In this document: one piece after another, positions 9,349 through 18,276 of the stretch
Layout of the letters: each line of letters starts with the position of its first letter
How positions within the stretch are numbered: the stretch's first letter is position 1
Assembly: GCA_045565015.1 (NCBI GenBank)
Contig: JBJLGD010000036.1
Coordinates: 1 to 64,000 of the forward strand
Origin: GCA-2697345 sp045565015
Lineage (GTDB): Bacteria > Pseudomonadota > Alphaproteobacteria > Rhodobacterales > Rhodobacteraceae
Direction of reading: 5' to 3'
Length of the DNA: 64,000 nucleotides
Program-made: the position numbers and the translations under genes
The notes under the pieces: model-generated
What the model saw: the letters and a program-made list of their open reading frames with translations, nothing else
What the model was told of the DNA's origin: nothing
The model's database searches: none

Positions 9349-10539
9349 ATGAACCCATCAAATAGAATTAATGAACTATCCCAGTTAAGTAGTGGGGCTT
9401 GGGAGGTTTTTGAGAAGTCTCGAGAATTAATTAACTCTGGAATAGATGTTATTGAATTATCGATTGGTGAACACGACATCAAAACTGACCAACGTATATT
9501 AAATGCAATGAATGAATCTGCTCTAGACGGAAACACTGGGTACGCTCCGGTCAAAGGGAATGACACCTTACGAAAAGAAATTGCAGAAAGAGTAACCTAT
9601 CAAACAAAAGTTGAAACCAGTTTTAAAAACGTCATAGTCACGCCTGGTGGTCAAGCGGCATTATTTGCCGCGCATATGGCGGTATGTGATCACGGTGACA
9701 TAGCTCTTTATTGTGATCCTTATTACGCGACTTATCCTGGAACCATAAAAGGCGTCAATGCAGTGCCCAAAACAGTTCAAGCCAAGGCTGACGATAACTT
9801 TCAACTATCTGAAACCGCTATAGACGCCGTTGCTTCAAACGCAAAATCATTATTAATAAATTCTCCCAATAACCCAACTGGTGTTATATACACTAGACAA
9901 ACCTTAGAAGGGATAGCGGCGGCGTGTATAAAGAATAATCTCTGGCTTATTTCAGATGAAGTCTACAATACCCAAGTATGGAATTCCGAGCATATATCGC
10001 CTAGATCTCTTGATGGCATGAAGGAAAGGACAATAGTAATCGGCTCAATGTCCAAGAGTCATGCCATGACAGGAAGTAGAATTGGATGGGCAATAGCCCC
10101 AGAAGAGCTTATTGATCATATGATTAATCTGGCTACTCATACTACGTATGGAGTGCCTGGCTTTATTCAGGATGCCGCGCTATATGCGCTGCGTTTGGGA
10201 AAGCGGATTGAACTAGAGATTTCTGAACCTTTTAGAAGAAGACAAGAAATTGCTATTAAAATTTTATCAACACAAAATATTTTAAAATTAGTTCCACCAA
10301 GTGGGGCAATGTATTTGATGCTTGACGTTAGGGATACCGGACTTACCGGAATTTCATTTTCAAAATTATTACTAGAGGAACAATTTATAGCGGTTATGCC
10401 GGGTGAAAGTTTTGGGGAGTCTGCCTCAGGTCATATACGAATCGCTATGACTGTAAACGATGAAATTTTCTCCGACGCACTTAATAAAATAATAGATTTT
10501 TCAAAAAGAAAGAAATTAAAAAAAGACTCACTTAGATGA
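9349..10539 (+). CDS. Pyridoxal-phosphate aminotransferase, class I/II
   Basis: This is a fold-type I aminotransferase. The PLP-anchoring segments are present: NTGYAPVKG, SPNNPTGV, the Asp in LISDEVYNT, and the Schiff-base lysine in GSMSKSHAMTGSRIGW. The SKSHAMTG form is typical of arginine:pyruvate transaminase (AruH)-like and related enzymes, but the substrate is not certain. I chose the ATG at 9349; an in-frame TTG at 9340 adds three residues. It precedes the MttB-family gene by 67 bp in the same direction, so a role in methylated amine or betaine nitrogen use is possible but inferred. Confidence 0.85.
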   Translation: MNPSNRINELSQLSSGAWEVFEKSRELINSGIDVIELSIGEHDIKTDQRILNAMNESALDGNTGYAPVKGNDTLRKEIAERVTYQTKVETSFKNVIVTPGGQAALFAAHMAVCDHGDIALYCDPYYATYPGTIKGVNAVPKTVQAKADDNFQLSETAIDAVASNAKSLLINSPNNPTGVIYTRQTLEGIAAACIKNNLWLISDEVYNTQVWNSEHISPRSLDGMKERTIVIGSMSKSHAMTGSRIGWAIAPEELIDHMINLATHTTYGVPGFIQDAALYALRLGKRIELEISEPFRRRQEIAIKILSTQNILKLVPPSGAMYLMLDVRDTGLTGISFSKLLLEEQFIAVMPGESFGESASGHIRIAMTVNDEIFSDALNKIIDFSKRKKLKKDSLR

Positions 10540-10606
10540 AACGAAAACGACATTAAATTTGTTAAAATTTGATAGATAACCCTAATAATTTTATTATCTT
10601 GATTTT

Positions 10607-12154
10607 ATGTCAAATAAAAATTTAATACCAAATCGAAGATCAGGCGGTAGGAAAGCGCGCCACGCAATGCGCTCAGCCCCTTTATCGAAAGAAAAAAAAC
10701 CTATTAAACCAGGTATGGTCGGTGGTCAGTATAAGCCCTTGAGTACGTCAGGAGTGAACAGGATACATAAAGCCGCGCTCGATGCTTTAGAACAAATAGG
10801 TTTAGCTGATGCACCTCAGAGTGGCATTTCTTATATGACAAATGCGGGAGCAATTCTCGGAAACGACGGTAGGTTAAGATTTCCAAGAGCTTTAGTAGAG
10901 GACATGCTGGCTCTTGCCTCAAGAAACTTAACCTTATCAGCAAGGAATTCTGAATATGACCTAGATTTGACCGGAACAAATGTCCACTTTGGGACAGCGG
11001 GTGCAGCAGTTCATTTGGTAGATATAAACGGAAAAAATTATAAGGATAGTACCGTTCAGGATTTATTTGATGCAGCGAAAATTGTTAATAAAATGAATAA
11101 TATTCATTTTTTACAACGTCCAATGGTGTGCCGAGACATCCTCGATAACTTTGAGATGGATTTAAATACGATTTATGCTTGTTGCAGAGGAACTAGCAAA
11201 CATGTTGGAACTTCTTTTACAGATCCCAAATATGTAGAGGGTGGAGTTGAGCTACTCCACCTTATAGCCGGTGGTGAAAAGAAATGGAGAGAACGTCCAT
11301 TTGTTTCAAATTCTAATTGCTTTGTAGTACCTCCAATGAAATTTGCCACAGAGTCCTGCCAAGTTATGGAAAATTGTATCGATTATGGTATGCCCATCCT
11401 TTTACTCTCTGCGGGTCAAGCAGGGGCTACGGCTCCAGCATCCATCGCTGGAGCCATAGTACAAGCAGTTGCGGAATGTTTAGCAGGAGTGGTATATGTT
11501 AATTCCATAAAACCCGGGCACCCAACAATTTTTGGTACTTGGCCGTTTGTTTCTGATTTAAGAACAGGAGCAATGTCAGGAGGTTCTGGAGAGCAAGCTT
11601 TACTTACTTCGGGCTGCTCTCAAATGCATCAGTTTTACAATTTACCTGGGGGAGCTGCAGCTGGAATCGCTGACTCCAAATTACCCGACATGCAAGCAGG
11701 ATGGGAACAAATGTGTTCAAATGTAATGGCTGGATTATCAGGGTTAAACATGGTCTATGAAGCTGCCGGAATGCACGCATCACTTCTCGGATTTTGCCAT
11801 GAGAGTCTTATTTTGGGTGATGATCTGTTAGGTCAAGCGAACCGATGTGTTCGTGGAATCGAAGTAACCGAAGATACCGTTAACCTGGATGTTATGAAGC
11901 AAACTTGTTTGGATGGGCCGGGTCACTATCTGGGATCAGAGCAAACACTAAGTCTAATGGAGACTGATTATGTGTATCCCACGCTTTCGGACCGCACTTC
12001 ACCAAAAGAATGGGTTGAAAATAGCCAGCCTGAACTTCTAAAGAATGCAACTGCCTTAAAAGAAAGAATTCTAAACGAGAAATCCGAAGCAGAATTTGAG
12101 GACCTATTGGATAATAAGATACGGTCGAAGTTTAAAATACATCTTAGAAAATGA
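10607..12154 (+). CDS. MttB-family (trimethylamine methyltransferase-like) protein, non-pyrrolysine type
   Basis: The 515-residue product belongs to the MttB superfamily, whose members move a methyl group from a quaternary or tertiary amine to a corrinoid protein. Family segments include GGRKARHAMR at the N terminus, GTAGAAVHLVD, GTSKHVGTSFTDP, the glycine-rich AGATAPASIAGA, and GGAAAGIADSKLPDMQAGWEQ. There is no in-frame TAG, so no pyrrolysine, which places it with glycine-betaine MtgB-type enzymes rather than true MttB. No corrinoid-binding protein or RamA activator is visible nearby. The exact substrate is unknown. Confidence 0.88.
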   Translation: MSNKNLIPNRRSGGRKARHAMRSAPLSKEKKPIKPGMVGGQYKPLSTSGVNRIHKAALDALEQIGLADAPQSGISYMTNAGAILGNDGRLRFPRALVEDMLALASRNLTLSARNSEYDLDLTGTNVHFGTAGAAVHLVDINGKNYKDSTVQDLFDAAKIVNKMNNIHFLQRPMVCRDILDNFEMDLNTIYACCRGTSKHVGTSFTDPKYVEGGVELLHLIAGGEKKWRERPFVSNSNCFVVPPMKFATESCQVMENCIDYGMPILLLSAGQAGATAPASIAGAIVQAVAECLAGVVYVNSIKPGHPTIFGTWPFVSDLRTGAMSGGSGEQALLTSGCSQMHQFYNLPGGAAAGIADSKLPDMQAGWEQMCSNVMAGLSGLNMVYEAAGMHASLLGFCHESLILGDDLLGQANRCVRGIEVTEDTVNLDVMKQTCLDGPGHYLGSEQTLSLMETDYVYPTLSDRTSPKEWVENSQPELLKNATALKERILNEKSEAEFEDLLDNKIRSKFKIHLRK

Positions 12155-12277
12155 CTTACGAGGATAAACTATTTTATTTTTAACTCGTACTTTTATTGAT
12201 ATTTTTTAAGAATACATCTAAATGTCTGACAATTAAGAATCACTGCAAATAGATTTAGTCATAAAGGAATTTGTTCA

Positions 12278-13519
12278 TTGTCTGGAAAAGAAATTTACGA
12301 TCTTGGCGATATGCCACCTCTTGGAGAAGTACCGCCTAAAATGCATGCCTTCGCTGTTAGGCAAGATAGGTTCGGAGAACCTACAAAATCTTGGAAGAGA
12401 GAAGAAATCAACACACCCTCTATTGGTCCCAAAGACGTATTAATTTACGTAATGGCTACTGGTATTAACTATAATAATGTATGGGCTGGGTTAGGCTATC
12501 CAGTAGATGTAATTAAAGACCGACAAAAAAAAGGAGAGCCAGAAGACTTCCATGCCGGAGGTTCAGATGCTTCTGGCATAGTGTGGTCAATAGGTTCTGA
12601 AGTCACTAATTGCAAAGTTGGCGACGAAGTTGTTGTTCATTCGGGATGGTGGGAGCCAGAAGATCCATGGGTTCTATCAGGTAAAGATCCGATGCTGGCG
12701 TCTACTGTGAGAATATGGGGTTATCAGACTAATTACGGGTCGTACTGTCAATTTGCAAAAGCTCAATCCCATCAGATTAAAAAGAAACCAGCACACCTTT
12801 CCTGGGAAGAAGCAGGGTGTTATATGCTTTGCGCCTCCACTGCATATAGACAGCTAATGGGATGGTCTCCAAACATAGTAGAAAAAGGAGATGCAGTTCT
12901 AGTTTGGGGTGCAGCAGGTGGGTTGGGCGCCATGGCACTTCAAATTGTATCAGCTCTGGGCGGAAAACCAATTGCAGTAATATCTAACGAAGATAAGCGT
13001 CAGTTTTGCCTCGATAAAGGGGCTGTTGGAGTGATTAATAGAAATGACTTTTCTCACTGGGGTCCTATGCCAGATACATCATCACCAGATTATAAAGAAT
13101 GGATGGGAGGAGTAAGAGCTTTCGGTAAAGCCATTTGGGATATTTTAGGTGAGCGTAAAAATCCAAAGATTGTTTTTGAACACCCAGGTGAATCTACCTT
13201 ACCAACATCAGGTATTATTTGTGATACGGGCGGAATGGTTGTCATTTGTGCAGGAACCACAGGTTATAATATTACGTTAGACTTACGTTACCACTGGATG
13301 ATGCAGAAACGCCTTCAAGGTTCTCATCTCGCTAATGATGAGCAATCCGAAGCAGTAAATGAGTTGGTTATATCAGGGAAGGTCGATCCTTGTTTATCTG
13401 AGACATACTCGTTCGATGAGATTGGACATGCGCATCAATTGATGTACGAAAATAAACACCCTTATGGTAACATGGCATGTCTGGTTAACTCAACTTCCAA
13501 GGGTCAAGGCAGAAGCTAA
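12278..13519 (+). CDS. ccrA: Crotonyl-CoA carboxylase/reductase homologue
   Basis: CCR reductively carboxylates crotonyl-CoA to ethylmalonyl-CoA with NADPH (ethylmalonyl-CoA pathway). The protein has the family start MPPLGEVPPKMHAFAVR, GINYNNVWAGLG, HAGGSDASGIVWSIG, the NADPH loop VWGAAGGLGAMALQ, FEHPGESTLPTSG and RLQGSHLAN. The CO2-pocket Asn and His are kept, but the Glu of the usual W-G-(F/Y)-E-T motif is Gln here (WGYQTN). The TTG start has AAAGGA nine bases upstream. It is followed by a strong terminator. Other ethylmalonyl-CoA pathway genes are not in the window. Confidence 0.88.
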   Translation: MSGKEIYDLGDMPPLGEVPPKMHAFAVRQDRFGEPTKSWKREEINTPSIGPKDVLIYVMATGINYNNVWAGLGYPVDVIKDRQKKGEPEDFHAGGSDASGIVWSIGSEVTNCKVGDEVVVHSGWWEPEDPWVLSGKDPMLASTVRIWGYQTNYGSYCQFAKAQSHQIKKKPAHLSWEEAGCYMLCASTAYRQLMGWSPNIVEKGDAVLVWGAAGGLGAMALQIVSALGGKPIAVISNEDKRQFCLDKGAVGVINRNDFSHWGPMPDTSSPDYKEWMGGVRAFGKAIWDILGERKNPKIVFEHPGESTLPTSGIICDTGGMVVICAGTTGYNITLDLRYHWMMQKRLQGSHLANDEQSEAVNELVISGKVDPCLSETYSFDEIGHAHQLMYENKHPYGNMACLVNSTSKGQGRS

Positions 13520-13545
13520 TCCTTATCAAAATAAAATCAGATACA

Positions 13546-13579
13546 AAAAGGCTTTTGAGTTAAACCTCAAAGGCCTTTT
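13546..13579 (+). terminator. Rho-independent terminator after the CCR gene
   Basis: A near-perfect hairpin: 5' arm 13546-13559, 6-base loop TTAAAC, 3' arm 13566-13579, 14 pairs with one G-U. The arms begin with four A and end with four T, so it can work in both directions. It lies 26 bp after the CCR stop and also just downstream of the leftward small membrane protein gene. Confidence 0.85.
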
Positions 13580-13608
13580 ACATATAATCCCAATAAATCA
13601 AATTTTGA

Positions 13609-13860
13609 TTATTTTTTTCTTCTAGCAGTTTCAAATGTAGAAACCGTTATAGCAATCCCCGCCAATATTAACGCATGCGCAGCGGCACTTAATCCAAATA
13701 CCACATAACTACCAAGATATAAGCTAAAAATTATACACCACATCCAAGCTAAGATTTGCAAGATCATATGACGCACTTGAGGGTTTGGTATATGACGTAG
13801 TGGACTTTTGTCAGAGTCCATTACCGCCGTCCAACAATTATAAATATATTCTCTAATCAT
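13609..13860 (-). CDS. Small two-helix membrane protein
   Basis: An 83-residue protein with a soluble N terminus (SDKSPLRHIPNPQVRH) and two hydrophobic helices: about residues 33-55 (LQILAWMWCIIFSLYLGSYV) and 57-75. It ends in a basic RRKK tail. The length, the Pro/Arg-rich lead and the clean membrane topology suggest a real conserved small inner-membrane protein, but I cannot name it. It is transcribed toward the bidirectional terminator at 13546-13579. An upstream AGGAG-like stretch (ttactccta on the plus strand) supports the ATG at 13860. Confidence 0.65.
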   Translation of the reverse strand: MIREYIYNCWTAVMDSDKSPLRHIPNPQVRHMILQILAWMWCIIFSLYLGSYVVFGLSAAAHALILAGIAITVSTFETARRKK

Positions 13861-14078
13861 TCAAATTTACTCCTAAAAAAACTTTAAACTCACGCCGCAT
13901 GCCAACTTTTTTTTTTGATCATCCCGCAATTAATTCGAACTTACAATACGACGCAATCGCACAGGTGAATATTTTAAAAATATTATTAACCTTTAGTACA
14001 AAAACATATGTTAGAATAACCTTTTTTATGAAATTTAAAAACATTACCTATAAACTATGGGTAAATAAAAAATATTTC

Positions 14079-14270
14079 TTAAGCTAAATCATATCTGGAA
14101 GTAAGTTCTAAACGCGCCTGCCACACTTTTACACATTCAAGGCACCGACCTGTAGCTTTCCGTTTTGCCCTATATGCTGGATGCTTCTTACAACCTTCTG
14201 AAAGAATATTTAATAGCTCTATTTCCCTATTGATTGAACCGTTGTCTCTTATATAAGAATCCCACTTCAT
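14079..14270 (-). CDS. Small cysteine/histidine-rich protein, probable zinc binder
   Basis: A 63-residue protein with the pattern CKKHPAYRAKRKATGRC followed by LECVKVW. The spacing C-x2-HP-x-Y-x2-R-x2-P/A-T-x2-C-x2-C resembles a small zinc-ribbon-like module seen in many bacterial and phage hypothetical proteins. The N-terminal part (SINREIELLNILSEG) looks helical. The ATG at 14270 lies 66 bp from the broken CoA-transferase gene. Function is unknown; nucleic-acid binding is only a guess. Confidence 0.55.
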   Translation of the reverse strand: MKWDSYIRDNGSINREIELLNILSEGCKKHPAYRAKRKATGRCLECVKVWQARLELTSRYDLA

Positions 14271-14336
14271 TTTTTACTCCATACTTTCTTAAATATTCTC
14301 GTGAACCTTTTTCAAATTTTACTTTATAACTTAAAC

Positions 14337-15443
14337 TCACTCAACTAAATCTAATTCCTTTAATATTTCATCTGTATGCTGACCTTTAAAAGGTATATTA
14401 TGATAATTTTCGTTCTTCCAGTTTGAAAAACGAGGTGCGGGTTTAGCTTGACAAATATTTTCAGTAACCTCCCAAACATTTCTAAAACTCATATGCTCAT
14501 CCGCCATTGCATCCACTGGTGACAAAACTGGGGCTACGCACGCATCTGATCCTTTAAACAATTTAACCCAAAATTCCTGTTTTTTTACTCAAAAAGAGAT
14601 TTATTAACCTATTGGTCAAAACAGGCCACAATTGTTCGTTATTTTGTTGTAAAAATTCTTTATCTTTTGATAGGCTCAATTTTTCTAAAAAATATATTAT
14701 AAAATTTAGGCTCCAGGCATTGTATGGAGATAAATTGATTATCAAGGCAACGATAGCATCTGCTCCAATGGGGTCCATCCAAAATACTACTTTTCCGAGA
14801 TACGTTCGATCCACTATTTGGAATTAAAGACATTAAGAGATTCATCATGTGCGCTGAACCATCAACAATCGCAGCATCGATAACAGTACCCTTTCCGCTA
14901 TTTTTTTACTTTTAAAATACCTGCTAAAATACCTATTACAAGATATAAAGCCCCACCTCCAATATCACCGACAAGTGTAGGTGGTGTGAACGGCACATCA
15001 CCCTCATTCGACGCAAACCAGAGTGCCCCAGATCGAGCAATATAATTTAAATCATGGCCAGCCTGAGATGAATGAGGTCCATTTTGACCCCATCCAGTCA
15101 TTCTACCATAAACAAGCCGATTATTTATTGCCAAAACTTCGGCATCACTAAATCCTAATCTTTCCATCACTCCAGGTCTAAAAGCTTCAACTAATACGTC
15201 AGCTGTTTTCATCAGTTTGATTAGTTTTTTCTTATCATTACAGTCTTTAAGATTTAAAGTTATTGATCTCTTACCTCGATTAAGAAGATTAACATTTTTC
15301 TCTTTTATTTTTTCTTTGAAGGGATTTTGTACGGTAATAACATTCGCCCCTAAGTCTGCTAAAGTCATACAAGCAAATGGTGCTGGCCCAAGACCTTCCA
15401 GTTCAATAACTTTTATTCCTTCAAGCATTTCTTTTTCCTCCAT
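14337..15443 (-). pseudogene. CaiB/BaiF family CoA-transferase (alpha-methylacyl-CoA racemase-like), three frameshifts
   Basis: Read across frames this is one family III CoA-transferase/AMACR-like gene. The N terminus has GIKVIELEGLGPAPFACM, DVLVEAFRPGVMERLG and YGRMTGWGQNGP. The middle reads SGKGTVIDAAIVDGSAHMMN, LDGPHW, LEPKFYN; the C-terminal part has FKGSDACVAPVLSPVDA and APRFS. Each break is a single extra base in a run: T7 at 14901-14907, A6 at 14687-14692, T7 at 14580-14586 (plus strand). Removing the three gives 367 residues, the normal family length. As written, the gene cannot give a full protein. The catalytic His and Asp regions are still recognisable, so any decay is recent. Confidence 0.85.
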
Positions 15444-15458
15444 AGAAAAATTGAATAG

Positions 15459-16651
15459 TTATTTATCGTAGATATTTAATTTATGGCCGTAAATCCAATC
15501 TTGTCCCCTATGGAGAACTGTGGGATGAATTCTCGAGATAAAATTAAGAATACAAAAAAAAGAAAAACCGCCTTACAATATTAGTCAAATGAAAGAATTC
15601 TAGATTTTTTCGTGAACGCTTTTGAATTTTTGACACTCTTTTAATTCTAAACTCAAAAAAACTGGTTAGGGATAACCTTAAATCTCTCTCTGGATTTAAA
15701 AACTTTGCTAGAATTACAGAATCTTCTAGTGATTGAGAGGCACCTTGCGCCATCGATGGTAGCATAGGATGAGCGGCATCTCCCAATAAAACAGCTCTAC
15801 CTTTAATCCAACTTTTCAACGGTTCCCGTTCAAATAATCCCCCTTGAAAAATAGCACCAGAATTCTCAATAATTTCTTTTATTTGTGGATCCCAGCCGTC
15901 AAAGTCTTCAAGTAATTTATCTTTAGTGCCGAGCGCAGTCCAAGACTCCTTTGTCTCAAATTCTTTCTTTACTACACCAACAAAATTTATAGTTTTACCA
16001 CTATTAATTGTAGTTGTTACTGCGTGTTTATTTGCCCCCACCCATATACACGAATTATGCTGAGAGTACTTTTTATTTATTTTATCTATTGGAGTTAAAC
16101 ATCTCCAAGCCATATAGCCTGTATAAACTGGACAACTTTTATTAAACATTTGCGATCGAATAGTAGAATTTAAGCCATCGGCGCCTATAACTAAGTCACC
16201 GATTAAATTTTCTCCAGAACTTAACTTTAGAGATATAGATTCTACATTGTCTGTATACGACAATACTTTTCGGTCTGTTAAAATATTTATATTAGCATAA
16301 TTCTCTATCGACCTTAAAAAAACCTTTAATAAGATCGTTCCTATGAATTTGTATATATCGCGCGCCCCAACGTTTTTGCGATATTTCTTTTAACGGTATC
16401 GAAAATACCTTTCGACCTGACTTGCCTAATCGAAGTTCCAAATTTTTAGGTTCAAATAGCGAACTCTCTATATATTTAGTTACATCCAACTCATCTAAAA
16501 TTCTCAATCCATTTGGACTAATTTGAATGCCAGCTCCGACTTCTCTAATTTCACGCGACTTTTCAAGAACATCGATAGTCCAACCCCTTTTAGCTAGGGC
16601 TAAAGCAGCAGATAATCCGCTAATTCCAGCTCCAACTATTAATGCCTTCAT
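15459..16651 (-). pseudogene. FAD-dependent aromatic monooxygenase (salicylate/3-hydroxybenzoate hydroxylase family), two frameshifts
   Basis: The family carries out FAD- and NAD(P)H-dependent ring hydroxylation. The N-terminal Rossmann motif is VGAGISGLSAALALAKRG (residues 5-22), followed by GAGIQISPNGLRILDEL and IQIHRNDL. After a frame change come GDLVIGADGLNS and GRAVLLGDAAHPMLPSMAQG. A second change restores DWIYGHK near the end. Extra bases lie in A7 at 16316-16322 and A8 at 15554-15561 (plus strand). Removing both yields 396 residues, typical for the family. Its ATG overlaps the stop of the upstream SDR gene. Confidence 0.85.
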
Positions 16652-17410
16652 GGAAGTCGAATACCACCATCTAATCTGATCACTTCAGCGTTCAAGTATC
16701 CCGCTTTAATAATAAAAATCACCAAATCACCGTACTCCTGAGGTGTCCCCAACCTATTTGGAAAAAGCGGTTGCGTTGATAATACTTCCAATGTCTTTGT
16801 TGGAAGACCAGCTAACATTGGTGTCATAAATAAACCTGGAGCTATAGCCATAACTCTAATCCCGACTTGGGCTAAATCTCTAGCCATTGGAAGAGTCATC
16901 GCAGCTACTCCTCCTTTTGAGGCCGCGTAAGCAACCTGCCCTTTTTGACCATCATATGCCGCAACAGACGCTGTGTTAATTATAATACCCCGCTCTCCTC
17001 CAGAAAACGGTTTGTTATTTTCCATAGCAAGAGCTGCTAACCGGGACACATTAAATGTTCCGGTGACATTAATATTAATTGCTTTTTCAAACTCTGCTAG
17101 TGAATGAGCGCCATCTTTGCCAATTGTTTTTTCAACCACTGCAATTCCTGCACAGTTAACGACCGCATTAATCAACCCAAACTCTGTAAGACAAAGATCA
17201 ATACCAGTTTGAACTGAAGTCAGCATCAGTTACATCGGTCTTAACAAACTTAACCGACTGGGGAAATTCTTTTGCTAAAACTTCGCCACGAGGAACGTTT
17301 AGATCTAAGATTAAAACCTTTCCACCATTTGACACAATAGATCTAACACTGGCTTCTCCTAAACCTGATGCCCCACCTGTTACTAAAGCTACTACTTCGT
17401 TACCATTCAT
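16648..17410 (-). pseudogene. HSD10-like short-chain 3-hydroxyacyl-CoA dehydrogenase, one frameshift
   Basis: The two halves make one SDR most like type 2 3-hydroxyacyl-CoA dehydrogenase (HSD17B10 group): TGGASGLGEASVR, VKTDVTDAD, then VNCAGIAV, IINTASVAAYDGQKGQVAYAASKGG with the catalytic Ser/Tyr/Lys, and IAPGLFMTPM. The frame changes at about 17217-17218, where one extra base turns DADSVQTG into a stop. Correction gives 253 residues, exactly the family length. It overlaps the monooxygenase gene by ATGA, so the three broken genes form one leftward operon. A role in acyl-CoA beta-oxidation-like steps is inferred. Confidence 0.85.
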
Positions 17411-17453
17411 TTATAAAAAACCTTTCACATTATCATAATTATATTAAATAATC

Positions 17454-18245
17454 TTAAACCATATTATTTAAACTATTTCTATACAGTTTCACCCATCCAA
17501 CACCATCGTCAGTTTTAATTTTTGGTTTGTACTCAGCTCCAACATAGTCAACCCAACCATTATTTTGAAAAAACTTAATTATCTTGATATAACTATCTTC
17601 ATTAAAGGTTGGTTCATCTCTGTTAGGGAAAGCGGCTATTTGTATATGACCAATACATTCAAAATGTTCTACGAATAAAGATCGGATACACAAACCCAAC
17701 TTCATAATATGATAGCAATCAAACATAATTTTTAAGTTGTCTCGATCTACACGAGCAATAACCTCAAGTGCTTTGTCGAAGTTATCTAAATAATATCCGG
17801 GTGCATCATCTGGGTTTAAAACTTCTATTAATATAACTTTATTAAGTTTTTTTGCTTCTCGACATGCGTAATGGAGGTTTTCAATAAAAGTAAAATCACT
17901 TAGTTCATTTTTTGGTGTGTTTCCAGCCATTACATGTATCATTTTACAGTTAATTATATTAGAATATTTTAATGCAATATCAATAGCTTGTCGTGCTTCT
18001 TTAATCTTATTTGGGATAGCCGATAAACCATTATCGTTAGTTTTTTGATTACCTTTTAGGGTATTAATACTAATGACTTTTAGATTATTTTTTATGAGTA
18101 CTTTCCCAAGTTTTTTTGCATTTACGTCATATGGCCAATGAAACTCTACCCCATCAAAACCAGAAACTTTTGCTCTGTGTATCGCAGTGATTAAATCTAA
18201 TTCTGACCATAAAAAACCCAAGTTCGCTGAGAATCTTTGCATCAT
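17454..18245 (-). CDS. Hydroxypyruvate isomerase-family TIM-barrel protein (Hyi-like)
   Basis: A 263-residue sugar-phosphate isomerase/epimerase-fold protein. Hyi-family features are RFSANLGFLWSE at the start, GFDGVEFHWPYD, the metal-binding Glu in ILIEVLNPDD, FDCYHIMKLG, GHIQIAAFPNRDEP and the final GAEYKP. The family interconverts hydroxypyruvate and tartronate semialdehyde, or 2-oxo-tetronate analogues (OtnI). The beta-hydroxyacid dehydrogenase at 39.9-40.8 kb could use tartronate semialdehyde, but the genes are not adjacent. It is the fourth gene of the leftward catabolic run and appears intact. Confidence 0.8.
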   Translation of the reverse strand: MMQRFSANLGFLWSELDLITAIHRAKVSGFDGVEFHWPYDVNAKKLGKVLIKNNLKVISINTLKGNQKTNDNGLSAIPNKIKEARQAIDIALKYSNIINCKMIHVMAGNTPKNELSDFTFIENLHYACREAKKLNKVILIEVLNPDDAPGYYLDNFDKALEVIARVDRDNLKIMFDCYHIMKLGLCIRSLFVEHFECIGHIQIAAFPNRDEPTFNEDSYIKIIKFFQNNGWVDYVGAEYKPKIKTDDGVGWVKLYRNSLNNMV

Positions 18246-18276
18246 AAAATTAACCTAGTGAACATTCTCAATCGAG

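Noticed and set aside
10607..12154. A pyrrolysine-containing trimethylamine methyltransferase
   Set aside because: The reading frame has no internal TAG and runs full length.
13899..14087. 62-residue frame on the plus strand in the gap between two small leftward genes
   Set aside because: No ribosome binding site, a composition of translated AT-rich spacer (poly-Phe, many Lys/Tyr/Ile) and overlap with the end of the zinc-module gene.
14563..14848. Two short overlapping frames inside the CoA-transferase
   Set aside because: Each encodes a middle part of the same protein in different frames; they are pieces of one broken gene, not separate genes.
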